The notes: generated by a model not told the origin, from the sequence alone. DNA of 64,000 nucleotides from Thermohalobaculum sp963822985 (GCA_963822985.1 CAWGJU010000003.1:1-64000), one strand, 5' to 3'. Positions 1-8,346 are shown, counted from the stretch's first letter. Made by a program: numbers and translations.

Positions 1-61
1 TGCCCTCATTGCCTGAGGCGAAGCGCTGTCCGAGATGACGCCAGTAGTCGCGGAGGCGTCG

Positions 62-511
62 ATGGATAGTGATGTTCAAAGTTACGTAAGTTCTAACGGT
101 CGTGAGCCAGGGTATGCTGGGCGTATCGAAGTTGTGACGGGTCCGACCGGCCGTCGGCGGTGGCCGGAGCATGTGAAAGCCGCGATGGTTGTGGAGACCT
201 TCCGCGACGGGGTGTCGGTGGCGGATGTCGCGCGGATGCATGGTGTCTCGGCGCCGCAGCTGCATGCCTGGCGGCGGGCGGCGCGCGAGGGGCTGTTGCC
301 GATGCCGGGGGACGAGGCGCTGGGGCTCGTGCCGATCGTGGTGGGCGGCGGCAGTCGGGGTGGCAGTCGGGGTGGCGGCCGGGGTGGCGGCGAGCCGGCT
401 GCGGGTGGCACCCTGACGCTGGAGATCGGGGGTGTCCGGATCCTCGTGCCGGCCGAGTTCGACCCCGGACACCTCGGCCGGGTGATCGCCGCCCTCCGGG
501 GCGCCTCGTGA
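62..511 (+). CDS. tnpA: IS66 accessory protein TnpA (OrfA)
   Basis: About 149 residues. The N-terminal half carries a helix-turn-helix of the IS66/IS3 OrfA type (segment DGVSVADVARMHGVSAPQLHAW), expected to bind DNA. A Gly/Arg-rich linker and a short C-terminal domain ending in RVIAALRGAS follow. I chose the ATG at 62 because GGAGG lies 5 bases upstream; an in-frame ATG at 35 is possible. The stop overlaps the GTG start of tnpB (GTGA), the translational coupling usual in this family. The exact role of TnpA in IS66 transposition is poorly known. Confidence 0.88.
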   Translation: MDSDVQSYVSSNGREPGYAGRIEVVTGPTGRRRWPEHVKAAMVVETFRDGVSVADVARMHGVSAPQLHAWRRAAREGLLPMPGDEALGLVPIVVGGGSRGGSRGGGRGGGEPAAGGTLTLEIGGVRILVPAEFDPGHLGRVIAALRGAS

Positions 512-861
512 TCCTGCCGGGCGGGATCACCCGTGCTTATCTCGCGACGCGGCCTGTCGACTTCCGGAAAGGTCATGCGGGCCTCGCGCTGATCGTCCAG
601 AGCGTCCTCGGGCACGATCCCTACAGCGGCGCAGTGTACCTCTTCCGGTCGAAACGCGGCGACCGGTTGAAGTGCCTCGTCTGGGACCAGACGGGCCTCG
701 TCCTGATCTATAAGAAGCTGGAAGGTGGCGCCTTTTATTGGCCGAAGCCGGCGGGCGGGGTGATCCGGCTGTCATCGGCGCAGGCCGCCGCGCTCTTCGA
801 AGGCGTTGATTGGCGAGCGGTCCGGGCCGAGCGACGACAGCGGCCCCGATTGGCCGGATAG
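508..861 (+). CDS. tnpB: IS66 accessory protein TnpB
   Basis: 117 residues, the usual TnpB length. It shows the family signature PVDFRKGHAGLALIVQ near the start, then LFRSKRGDRLKCLVWDQTGL and the C-terminal GGAFYWPKP block. The start is a GTG overlapping the tnpA stop. TnpB is required for transposition of several IS66 elements, but its biochemical function is not settled. The reading frame is intact, unlike tnpC downstream. Confidence 0.93.
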   Translation: MILPGGITRAYLATRPVDFRKGHAGLALIVQSVLGHDPYSGAVYLFRSKRGDRLKCLVWDQTGLVLIYKKLEGGAFYWPKPAGGVIRLSSAQAAALFEGVDWRAVRAERRQRPRLAG

Positions 862-929
862 CCGCGGCAGGATGACTCGGGCGGCAGTTTCGGCAAGCCT
901 GGCAAGGCGGTGTGGCGTAGTCTGGCCGC

Positions 930-2514
930 ATGGCATCGAGCAGGACCAGCGCGGCCCGCGTGGCGGATCTCGAGCGGCGGCTGGCCGAGGCGCACGCCGC
1001 GCGGACCGCGGCGGAGGCCCGTCTGGCCGAGGTCGAGCAAGCCCATGCCCGGCTGGAGCGGCTGCTGTCCCAGATGCGGCGCGACAGCTTCGGCGCGAAG
1101 TCCGAGAAGCTCGACCCCGACCAGCGTCACCTGCCGTTCGAGGATCTGGAAGGCGCCGCGGGAATGCTGGCCGCCGCGAGCGAAGCGGCCGAAAAGGCCC
1201 TCGGGACCCGGAAGGCAGCGGCCCCGCCGCCGCACCGAAACAAGGGCAACCTGCCGGCGCATCTGCCGCGCATCGAGCGGGTGATCGAGCCTGACAGCAT
1301 CCTTTGTCCCTGCGGCTGCGGCGAGATGCAGAGGGTGGGCGAGAGCAGGACCGAGCGGCTCGATGTCATCCCCGCAAAGGTCCGCGTGCTGGTGACGGTC
1401 CGCCCGAAATACGTCTGCCGGGCCTGCGCCGGGGCGCAACATGCCCAGGCTCCGGCGCCGGAATGGCTGGTGCCGCGCGGCCTGCCGACCGAGGCGCTGG
1501 TCGCCCCCCGGGGTCGCCCACAGCATGGTGGCCAAGTTCGGGGACTATCTTCCCTTCTACCGCCAGGCCGACATCTACAGGCGCCAGGGCATCGATCTCG
1601 ACCGCACCATGCTGGCGGAGTGGTCGGGTCGGGCGGCGCAGCTCCTGGCGCCCGTGATCGACGCGATGATGGCCGAACTCCGACGCAGCGACCGGTTGCA
1701 GATGGACGAAACCGTCGTGCCGGTGCTCGCGCCCGGGACCGGCGCGGTGCGCAAGGACTGGCTCTGGGTGGTATTGCGCGACCAGCGGGGATGGGGCGGC
1801 ACCGACCCTCCCATCGTGGTCTTTCACCATTCCCAAAGCCGCGGCGGCAAGGTCGCGCAGGAGATCCTGAAGGGGTTCGCCGGCGGCACGCTCCTGGTCG
1901 ACGGCCATGCGGGCTATGACGTTCTTGCGGACCCGAAGAGCACCGCGAAGCCGTGGGCCGTCGCCTATTGCTGGACCCATTGGAGGCGGCGTTTTGTCAA
2001 GTTCAGCCAGGACACACCCTCGCCGATCTGCGACGAGATGATCGCGCGCATCGCGCAGCTCTACGCCATCGAGAAGCAGATCCGCGGCCGCGACCCGGCC
2101 ACGCGCCTGGCCATCCGCCAGAAGGTCTCGAAGCCGATCGTCGAGGCCCTGCGGCCCTGGCTCGAGGGCTGCCTGCAGGATCTGTCCTCGGCCAACGAGC
2201 TGGCACGGCACATCAGGTATGGTCTCAAGCGCTGGGACGGCATGACCCGCTTCCTCGAGGACGGCCGGCTCGAGATGGACACGAACGGAGTGGAGAACGC
2301 GATCCGTCCGATTCCGCTCACAAGAAAGAATGCCCTGTTTGCCGGCTCCATCGATGGGGCGGAAACTTGGGCCCGCATCGCCTCGCTGATCGGCACCTGC
2401 CGGCTGAACGGGGTGAACCCCGAGGCCTATATTGCCGCGACGCTCCGCAAGATCATCGACCAGCACATGCAGCGCGACATCGCCAAGCTGATGCCCTGGA
2501 ACTTCGGCGAATAG
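930..2514 (+). pseudogene. tnpC: IS66 transposase TnpC, frameshifted
   Basis: The first frame runs from ATG 930. It holds an N-terminal coiled-coil region, the SFGAKSEKL motif, and a Cys-rich zinc-finger-like part (CPCGCG...CRAC). The second frame carries the DDE-type catalytic domain (QMDETVVPVL, LLVDGHAGYDV) and the C-terminal IS66 domain (NGVENAIRPIPLTRKN). The frames join at a 13-base insertion (1506-1518) between EALVA and HSMVAKFGD. Removing those bases gives one continuous protein of about 523 residues. As read, no full transposase is made; a sequencing error is possible, but a clean 13-base insertion is less typical of one. Confidence 0.88.
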
Positions 2515-2520
2515 TCAAGC

Positions 2521-2553
2521 CGCCAGCCGAGGGGGCGGTCAGCCGGCGCTTAC
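2521..2553. repeat. IS66 right terminal repeat
   Basis: The segment ends in GGCGCTTAC; its reverse complement starts GTAAGCGCC, the typical IS66 terminus. The next bases (GCTTGCCC) would be one copy of the 8-bp target duplication expected for IS66. The other copy lies outside the window. Confidence 0.7.
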
Positions 2554-2956
2554 GCTTGCCCACGCTGCGCTCGTGCATCACCACGCCGAACGCCGCCTCG
2601 ATGCGCCGCTTCAGGTCGACCCGCCGCCAGCGCACCACCCCGTCGCGCTCGGGATCGGGACCGGCTTCCACCCACGCCGCGAGCTCCGCCTTCTGCTCGG
2701 GGGTGAGGCGCGGTCGGCGGCCGGGCGATGAACGGTTCGTCAGGCCCGCCAGCCCTTCGGCATTGTAACGGTGCACCCAGTCGCGCAGCGTCTGCCCGTC
2801 CATCCCGCAAGTCTCGGCCGCGCCCTTACGGTCGCTGCCCTCCAGCACCAGCGCGATCGCCAGCATCCGCCGCGCCGCGCGCGCATCCTTCGTCTTTCCC
2901 GCCGTTGCTCGCATCTGCGCCGGCGTTAGGTCCTTCCGCGTGATCTCGACCGCCAT
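2554..2956 (-). pseudogene. IS630-family transposase N-terminal part, cut by IS66
   Basis: Reading leftwards from ATG 2956, the protein has the winged helix-turn-helix of IS630 OrfA (RKGAAETCGMDGQTLRDWVHRY, then the linker GLAGLTNRSSPGRRPRL). It reaches the conserved MHERSVGK and then runs into the IS66 right end at 2553. The DDE domain is missing and would lie beyond the IS66 element, left of the window. The interruption point is exact, which makes the order of events clear: IS630-type element first, IS66 second. Confidence 0.85.
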
Positions 2957-2967
2957 CCCTGTCTCCC

Positions 2968-2987
2968 TGTCCTCAAAGACAGGGACT
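2968..2987. repeat. Inverted repeat upstream of the IS630 transposase
   Basis: CCCTGTC and GACAGGG form a perfect 7-bp stem around a CTCAAA loop, just upstream of the IS630-type start codon. It may be part of that element's end or a transcript hairpin. Confidence 0.45.
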
Positions 2988-3056
2988 CACATTTCCGCCG
3001 GCTTGAGAATCCCCCGATTCATCTCCATGGGCCGGCCGTATGAGAACGGCGGTGCA

Positions 3057-3116
3057 AAAGTCGGCCACGGTAGCGGCGGGATAATCCTGCGGCGGGCGGC
3101 GTAAAGGTCGGCCACG
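3057..3116 (+). repeat. Two end-type repeats of the outer IS21 element
   Basis: AAAAGTCGGCCACG (3057-3070) and AAAGGTCGGCCACG (3103-3116) are direct repeats just upstream of the outer istA start. IS21-family elements carry several short transposase-binding repeats at each end, so these mark its left end. A 13-base identical copy recurs alone at 8132-8144. Confidence 0.6.
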
Positions 3117-3405
3117 TTTGCCCTCTCTGGCGGCAGGGAGTGCGGGGGCATTTTCACCGTGGAGCTGTATCGGAAGGTGCGCCACGCCTACTTCAGGCGG
3201 GGTCTGAGCAAGCGGGCGATCGCGCGCCACTTCGGGATCTCGCGCGACAACGTGGACAAGATGATCGTCTATTCGGCGCCGCCGGGGTATCGACGGACGG
3301 CGCCGATCAAGCGGCCGAAGCTGGACGGGTTCACCGAGATCATCGACCAGTGGCTGCTCGAGGACGCGGACCGCCCTCGCAAGCAGCGCCACACCGCCAA
3401 GCGGG

Positions 3406-3411
3406 TCCTTG
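3406..3411. repeat. Target-site duplication, left copy (TCCTTG)
   Basis: TCCTTG directly precedes the TG terminus of the inserted IS21 element and is repeated at 6073-6078 after its CA terminus. Six bases lies within the IS21-family range. Confidence 0.92.
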
Positions 3412-3483
3412 TGTAGCGCGACAATCTGGATGAGCTGAGCGCGACAATCAGGATGAGAGGTCTGGGTGCCGCGGCAGGATGAT

Positions 3484-3518
3484 GATCGCGGCGCAGTTGG
3501 CCGCGATCAAGGTTTTTT
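3484..3518 (+). terminator. Intrinsic terminator inside the inner IS21 left end
   Basis: GATCGCGGC and GCCGCGATC form a 9-bp stem around a 7-base loop, followed after AAGG by six T residues. It reads on the plus strand, so it would stop transcripts entering the element from the interrupted host gene. Confidence 0.65.
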
Positions 3519-3541
3519 CGCATGCTGATTGTCGCGGAGCG

Positions 3542-4354
3542 TCAATCAGCGGTGGACTTGATTGTCGCGCGGGTAGGCGGACGACCTGGCCCACGATGCC
3601 GCTCGACGGCGGCGCGCCGGCGATAGCTCTCGACGTTGAGCTCGAGGATGGTCGCGTGGTGGACGAGCCTGTCGACGGCGGCCAGCGTCATGGCGGGATC
3701 GGGGAAGATCCGGTTCCATTCGCCGAAGGGCTGGTTGGCGGTGATCAGCACCGAGCGCCGTTCGTAGCGGGCGCTGATGAGCTCGAAGAGCACGCTGGTC
3801 TCGGCCTGGTCCTTGGTGACGTAGGCGATGTCGTCGAGGATCAGCAGGTGGTACTTGTCGAGCTTGGCGATGGCGGATTCGAGCGCGAGCTCGCGGCGGG
3901 CGACCTGCAGCTTCTGGACGAGGTCGGTGGTGCGGGCGAACAGCACGCGCCAGCCGTTCTCGACCAGGCCGAGGCCGATGGCGGCCGCGAGATGGCTCTT
4001 GCCGCCGCCGGGCGGGCCGAAGACCAGCAGGTTCGCGCCTTTCTCGAGCCAGGTGTCGCCGGCGACCAGCGCCATGACCTGAGCCTTCGACAGCATGGGC
4101 ACGGCGTCGAAGTCGAAGCCATCAAGGGTCTTGCCGGGCGGCAGGCGGGCTTCGGCGAGGTGGCGCTCGACGCGGCGCCGGGCGCGCTCGGCGATCTCGT
4201 GCTCGGCCAGGGCGGCGAGGAAGCGGGCGGCGGGCCAGCCCTCCTTGTCAGCGCGCTCGGCGAAGCGCGGCCAGATGTGCTTGACCGCCGGCAGGCGCAG
4301 GTCGCTCAGCAGCAGGCCGAGCCTTGCGGCGTCGATGGGATCGGTCGCGCTCAT
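3542..4354 (-). CDS. istB: IS21 helper ATPase IstB
   Basis: 270 residues, normal for IstB. It is an AAA+ ATPase of the DnaC/IstB group, with Walker A GPPGGGKSHLAAA and Walker B LLILDDIAY. The family assists the IstA transposase in target selection and strand transfer. The ATG overlaps the istA stop (ATGA), so translation is coupled. The C-terminal codons overlap one inverted copy of the end repeat (GATTGTCGCGC). Confidence 0.95.
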   Translation of the reverse strand: MSATDPIDAARLGLLLSDLRLPAVKHIWPRFAERADKEGWPAARFLAALAEHEIAERARRRVERHLAEARLPPGKTLDGFDFDAVPMLSKAQVMALVAGDTWLEKGANLLVFGPPGGGKSHLAAAIGLGLVENGWRVLFARTTDLVQKLQVARRELALESAIAKLDKYHLLILDDIAYVTKDQAETSVLFELISARYERRSVLITANQPFGEWNRIFPDPAMTLAAVDRLVHHATILELNVESYRRRAAVERHRGPGRPPTRATIKSTAD

Positions 4355-5868
4355 GCCGCCGTTCCTTCGGCCGAGGCGGCGACGGTCAGCGTGTCGTAGG
4401 CGCTGAGGGGCGCGAGCGACACCGTGACCGTGGGCAGCGCGCCTGGATCCGGCGCGAAGCGGGCGCGCAGCTCGGTCATCTCGGGGATGGCCCCGGCGTC
4501 GAGCCGCTCGGCGATGACGACGGCGAGATCGGCTTCGCAGCCGCGTTCGTGCGCCAGCGCAAGCGTGTCGACGACGAGACGGCAGGCGGCCTTCTCCGGC
4601 AGCGCCGCCATCGCGGCGTCGTAGAGCCGACGGTAGGCGTCGCGGGGAAAGAGCTGGTCGCGGTAGACGAGGCCGGGCAGCGCCATGGGCTTGGCCCTGA
4701 GCGCATGGATGACGTGGCGATAGTCCACGACATGGGCGCGGCGGCGATCGCCGTAGCCCCGGCCCCGCGGCAGGGTCATCAGGTGCGTGCCGCCGAGGAA
4801 GATCTCGAGCCGGTCGTCATGAACCCTGGCGCGCAGGCGATGGCCGATCAGGCGCGAGGGCACGGTATAGAAGACCCGCCGGAGCATGAAGCCGCCCGAG
4901 GACGTCACCGTTACCAACGCCTCCTCGCCGTCGTCGACGCGGCGGGCGGGCAGCGATCGCAGCAGGGTCCGCTCGACGTCGATGCGCTTGCGATGGCAGG
5001 CGTTGCGGCGGCCGACCAGCTCGTCAATGAAGCGGCGGTAGTCGGCGACGGTGGCGAAGTCGCGCGAAGCGCGCAGCAGCAGCGCGTCCTCGACGGCGCG
5101 CTTGAGATGGCCGTGCGGCGCCTCGATCGCGCCATTCTCGTGGGCCGCACCGCGATTGTTGCGGCTCGCCACCATGCCGTAGTGGGCGCAGAGGGCGGCG
5201 TAGCGCTCGGTCCAGTCCTCCTCGACTTCGGGCGCGATGTTGCGGAACGCCGCCGAGAGGCTGTCGCTGCGGTGCTCGCGCGGGGCGCCGCCCAAGGCCC
5301 AGAGGGCGTTCTGCAGCCCTTCGGCCAGGGCGACGAAGCTCTCGCCGCCCAGCACCACGTGGGCGTGCTCGAACCCGCTGAAGGCCAGACGGAAATGGTA
5401 GAGCCGGTGCGGGAGGGGCGCGCCGCCAACCGTGATCCCGGCGCCGCCCATGTCGGTGAAGTCCGAAAGTCCCAGGCGACCGGGCTCATGCGTCTGGCGG
5501 AAGATCACCTCCCGCTCCGGCCCATGCAACGCCCGCCATTGCCGGATGCGCCGCTCCAGCGTGCGGCGAACACCGTGCCCGAGTTCGGGGTGGCGACGCA
5601 GGAGTTCCGCCAGGACCGCGACCGGACGCAGGCCGGGCGCCGCCTCCAGCATCGGCACGACTTCGGCGTCGAAGACTTCCGCGAGGGGATCGAGGCGGCG
5701 CCGATCCCGCGGGACCCGCTTCTGCGACGGCAAGCGCGGATCCTGCTCGATGCGGTAGGCCGTCGCCGTGCTAAATCCCGCCCTCGCCGCGGCGACGGGG
5801 AGCGCATCGGTCGCTCGGTGCTTCATGAAGAGCCTCATCTGGTGATCGGTCACGTGGCGGCCCGGCAC
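4351..5868 (-). CDS. istA: IS21 transposase IstA
   Basis: About 505 residues from the GTG at 5868 (VPGRHVTDHQMRLFMKHR), the start usual in this subgroup; an ATG 19 codons upstream is possible. The N-terminal helix-turn-helix (AVAAARAGFSTATAYRIEQ) binds the element ends. The DDE integrase core follows (SDFTDMGG..., HRSDSLSAAF, NNRGAAHENGAIE). The gene ends in ATGA shared with istB. No lesions are visible. Confidence 0.94.
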   Translation of the reverse strand: MPGRHVTDHQMRLFMKHRATDALPVAAARAGFSTATAYRIEQDPRLPSQKRVPRDRRRLDPLAEVFDAEVVPMLEAAPGLRPVAVLAELLRRHPELGHGVRRTLERRIRQWRALHGPEREVIFRQTHEPGRLGLSDFTDMGGAGITVGGAPLPHRLYHFRLAFSGFEHAHVVLGGESFVALAEGLQNALWALGGAPREHRSDSLSAAFRNIAPEVEEDWTERYAALCAHYGMVASRNNRGAAHENGAIEAPHGHLKRAVEDALLLRASRDFATVADYRRFIDELVGRRNACHRKRIDVERTLLRSLPARRVDDGEEALVTVTSSGGFMLRRVFYTVPSRLIGHRLRARVHDDRLEIFLGGTHLMTLPRGRGYGDRRRAHVVDYRHVIHALRAKPMALPGLVYRDQLFPRDAYRRLYDAAMAALPEKAACRLVVDTLALAHERGCEADLAVVIAERLDAGAIPEMTELRARFAPDPGALPTVTVSLAPLSAYDTLTVAASAEGTAA

Positions 5869-6072
5869 GAGCGCTCCCCCGAAGTCGGAAAAGAGCACCC
5901 GGATATCCCAGCCGACCGCGATCACCCGCTGCCCGCACCGCCCCGGAAGGGCGGATCGGACCGCCGCCGGTGTCGAACCTCCGGTCGGGCTACGCCCTCC
6001 CTGCGGTCCGACACCGGCGAAACTCTCTCATCCTAATCGTCGCGCCGTTCTCATCCTGATTGTCGCGCTTCA

Positions 6073-6078
6073 TCCTTG
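6073..6078. repeat. Target-site duplication, right copy (TCCTTG)
   Basis: Second copy of the 6-base duplication bordering the inner IS21 element, directly after its terminal CA at 6071-6072. Confidence 0.92.
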
Positions 6079-6361
6079 ACCGACTTCGGGAAGAGCATGG
6101 GTTCACCGGCGGCTACACGATCGTGAAGTCGTATCTGCGCGAGCACCAGCGGCGCGGCCGGGAGATGTTCGTGCCGCTGCACCACGCGCCCGGGCATGCC
6201 CAGGCGGACTTCGGCAAGTCGCTGGTGGTGATCGGCGGGGTCGAGCAGAAGGCGCACTGCTTAGTGCTCGAACTGCACATGGTCCTGACCCTCAGCGGCG
6301 CCCCGCGCGCGGACGCGCGCAGATCACGATCCTGGCGGCGTATGCCGCCGGGCGGGCGAGC

Positions 6362-6441
6362 TTGGCGTATTCCCGGAGGAAGGTCGGCAGCTTCAGCGTC
6401 TTCAGATGGTGGTCGAGCAGCAGCTTCGGCGCGTCGCTCAC
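6362..6441 (-). pseudogene. IstB N-terminal fragment of the inverted IS21 remnant
   Basis: A GTG at 6441 overlaps the stop of the upstream minus-strand IstA fragment (GTGA). Codons then read SDAPKLLLDHHLKTLKLP and TFLREYAKLAR, the IstB N-terminus. Similarity stops after about 28 residues near 6362. The 6276-6361 stretch up to the plus-strand IstA fragment is unrecognised and rich in alternating CG. Confidence 0.75.
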
Positions 6442-7524
6442 GGCGAGCCGCCGGCGATCAGGCACATGTAGCTGGACGCCGAGGTGGTCCCGACCCTGGC
6501 GCGCGGCAGGTAGGGATAGACGTCGAGGTTAAGCTTCGGCGGCCGCCTCTCGACATGGCACGGGTGAGCCATGGCGTGCCACCGGTCCGAGCGCCATGGC
6601 GAACGGTGCTTGATCGCGTCGAAGCCGACGGCGCCCATCCTCAGCGCGGTCTTCACGGCCACGTGCAGCTCGCCGAGCTCGAAGGTCTCCAGGAGCCGCA
6701 GGACCTGCACGTACTCGCGCCGGCCGGCCTTGAGCAGCCGCGCCTCCATCAGCCGACGCAGGATCTGGAACTCGGCGGGCAGCTCCCAGCCGACCAGCGG
6801 CGCCGCCTGGTCCAGGGCTCCGATCTTCTGCTCCAGCAGCGGCAGGTAGTGGATCGGATCGAAGACCATGTCCTCGCGGCCGTAGCATCGGGCATGGCGG
6901 GCGTTCGCCGCCGGGCTCGAACCGGTGGCGCCTACGGCGGCTCACCCTCACCACCGCAGCCAATGATGACCCGGTCGACATAGGCCCTGATCCAGACGTC
7001 GCGGTGGCCATAGGCGACGGGCACCGAGTAGTCATTGGTCCTATAGCGCACCAGCGCCTGCGAGCTCACCCGGCCCGTCGCCTGATCGCAGGCCTCGAAC
7101 GGCGCTGCCGGCAACGGCGCCATCGCCTCGAGATCGCGCTCGAGCCGCTCGCCGATTGTCTCGCTGTGGCCGCGCAGGATCTCCGCCTGCCGCTTGCGGC
7201 ACTGCTCCTCCAACCAGGCGTTGAAGTCGTCCCAGGTCGCAAAGCGCGGCAGCGGCACCATGAAGTTCCGCCGCGACCAGCCGACGATCCCTTCGACGCT
7301 GCCCTTGTCGTTCCCCTTGCCCGGCCGGCCGTAGCGGTCCTCAATCACGTAGTGCGACAGCAACCCGCTGAACAGCGTCGCCCGCTTGCGCGTCCCGTCA
7401 GGCAGGATGCGCGCCATCAGACAGCGGTCGTTATCGTAGAGCACCGACAGCGGCACCCGCCCGAAGAAGGCGAAGGCATGGACATGGCCATCGGCCCATG
7501 CCTCGGCGGTCGCCGCCGGGTATC
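6438..7524 (-). pseudogene. IS21 transposase IstA, C-terminal remnant in reverse orientation
   Basis: From about 7524 leftwards the protein reads YPAATAEAWADGHVHAFAFF, RYGRPGKGNDKGSVEGIVG and NFMVPLPRFATWDDFNAWLE, all IstA core. A stretch of about 45 extra bases with a stop and frame change lies near 6920-6960. The sequence then resumes REDMVFDPIHYLPLLEQK to the normal end GTTSASSYMCLIAGGSP. A second foreign insert replaces a few residues before ERRPPKLNLDVYPYLP. It starts roughly where the plus-strand IstA fragment ends, so it may be the inverted remainder of that gene. Confidence 0.85.
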
Positions 7525-7804
7525 CGGATCCGGACGACCTCCCTCTGTACGGCGTCGATCTGACCATCGACGACGAGCGATACTCGATCGGAAGGCCCGA
7601 ACTGACTGTCAGCTATGGAGCTATGGGGATGGCTTGATCTATATCACGGTGCCGGTTCAATCTCTCGAGTCGAGGATCACTCGCGCCGCGAAAATCGAGT
7701 TCAGGCTCGACGCCGCTCGCGTCATGGGCGGTTTTCGGCAGGGCAATGATCTGGATGAGGCCGCGCGCCGGTCACTCGCGCTCGCTTGGCGCAACTGCAT
7801 CTGA
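7525..7804 (+). pseudogene. 3' end of an unidentified chromosomal gene, cut by IS21
   Basis: Plus-strand codons read DPDDLPLYGVDLTIDDERYS then GRPELTVSYGAMGMA and a stop at about 7636. The next frame continues naturally as YGDGLIYITVPVQSLE and DLDEAARRSLALAWRNCI before a stop at 7804. One missing base near 7624 would join them. I do not recognise the family. The 5' part is lost at the IS21 remnant boundary near 7525, so this is a gene truncated by the insertions. Confidence 0.45.
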
Positions 7805-8066
7805 AAGGAACGGGCTTTGCGATCAAAGGGCTTCAACGGCATAGACGCGCCTCGCGATGCCTAAGCCATTGCCAAGACAGCGGAAATCCGTGCAGGCTTT
7901 ACAAATGGCTCGCCCTGGCCTGCTTTACGCCTTCAGCCCGTGCCTGGTTCAGGCGTCTTATTTTGCTGCACTGATACACCGACTTTACACATTGGCATTG
8001 TTGATAACACCCCAGTTCGTGGGTAGCCGCAACTAGAACGGCCTGCGCCGTGACGGATGCACGAAG
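7805..8066. other. Intergenic, no gene seen
   Basis: Less GC-rich than its surroundings, with no convincing reading frame, tRNA or repeat. It separates the truncated gene from the rpmG terminator region. Confidence 0.5.
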
Positions 8067-8087
8067 GGCCCCGGCAACGCCGGGGCC
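8067..8087 (-). terminator. Hairpin downstream of rpmG
   Basis: GGCCCCGGC-AAC-GCCGGGGCC is a perfect 9-bp stem with a 3-base loop about 90 bases after the rpmG stop. The T-tract is weak (TTCGTGC on the minus strand), so efficiency is uncertain. Confidence 0.5.
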
Positions 8088-8131
8088 GTATCATTTCGGG
8101 CCCTGCCGCTAGGGCGAACGGCGGCGACGAA

Positions 8132-8144
8132 AAAGGTCGGCCAC
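8132..8144 (+). repeat. Solo copy of the IS21 end repeat
   Basis: AAAGGTCGGCCAC is identical over 13 bases to the repeat at 3103-3115, in the same orientation and with no transposase beside it. It is probably a leftover IS21 end. Confidence 0.45.
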
Positions 8145-8178
8145 AGCCGCCCCGATCAGCGCAGCCCTGCCATCGGGC

Positions 8179-8346
8179 CTACTTGATCTTGCCTTCCTTA
8201 TACTCGACGTGCTTGCGCGCGACGGGATCGTACTTCCGGACCGACATCTTGTCGGTCATGGTGCGCGAGTTCTTCTTGGTCACGTAGAAGTGGCCCGTGC
8301 CCGCGCTCGAGTTAAGCCGGATCTTTACGGTCGTCGGCTTCGCCAT
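8179..8346 (-). CDS. rpmG: 50S ribosomal protein L33
   Basis: 55 residues (MAKPTTVKIRLNSSAG... ending HVEYKEGKIK), the normal length and full consensus of proteobacterial L33. It is a small protein of the large ribosomal subunit near the E site. There is no CXXC zinc pair, so it is the zinc-independent form. The ATG at 8346 is preferred over an in-frame ATG 8 codons upstream because MAKPTT is the conserved N-terminus. Confidence 0.97.
   Translation of the reverse strand: MAKPTTVKIRLNSSAGTGHFYVTKKNSRTMTDKMSVRKYDPVARKHVEYKEGKIK

Larger units (their letters stand above)
1..2553 (+). mobile_element. IS66-family insertion sequence, left end outside the window
   Basis: Three consecutive genes in the classic IS66 order (tnpA, tnpB, tnpC) are followed by a right end whose reverse complement begins GTAAGCGCCGGCTGACC, the usual IS66 terminal pattern. 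The left inverted repeat is not seen in the first 60 bases, so the element starts before the window. The right end abuts the interior of an IS630-type transposase gene, so this element inserted into an older one. The transposase gene carries a frameshift, so the copy is probably not autonomous. Confidence 0.9.
3412..6072 (-). mobile_element. Complete IS21-family element inserted in another IS21 element
   Basis: 2661 bp. The ends are TGTAGCGCGACAATC... on the left and the complement of TGAAGCGCGACAATC... on the right. They match at 21 of 23 outer bases and are followed inwards by a second copy of the motif at each side. It begins TG, ends CA, and is flanked by the 6-base repeat TCCTTG. It encodes IstA and IstB, both intact and overlapping. 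All parts needed for transposition are present, so it may be active. Confidence 0.93.
3159..6275 (+). pseudogene. istA: Outer IS21-family transposase IstA, split by another IS21 and cut at its 3' side
   Basis: Codons from ATG 3159 give the IstA N-terminus (MELYRKVRHAYF..., helix-turn-helix RAIARHFGISRDNVDKMI). They stop at 3414-3416 in the end of an inserted IS21 element. Coding resumes at 6079 and ends in an integrase-core start (APGHAQADFG...GGVEQKAHC) near 6275. Removing 3412-6072 plus one 6-base target copy restores KRVLDRLREEHGF with no frame change. The C-terminal two thirds are absent on this strand, but very similar IstA sequence lies inverted immediately to the right. Confidence 0.88.

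Noticed and set aside
4324..6036. Long plus-strand open frame opposite the inner IS21 istA
   Set aside because: It is antisense to an intact, well-recognised transposase and has no family features.
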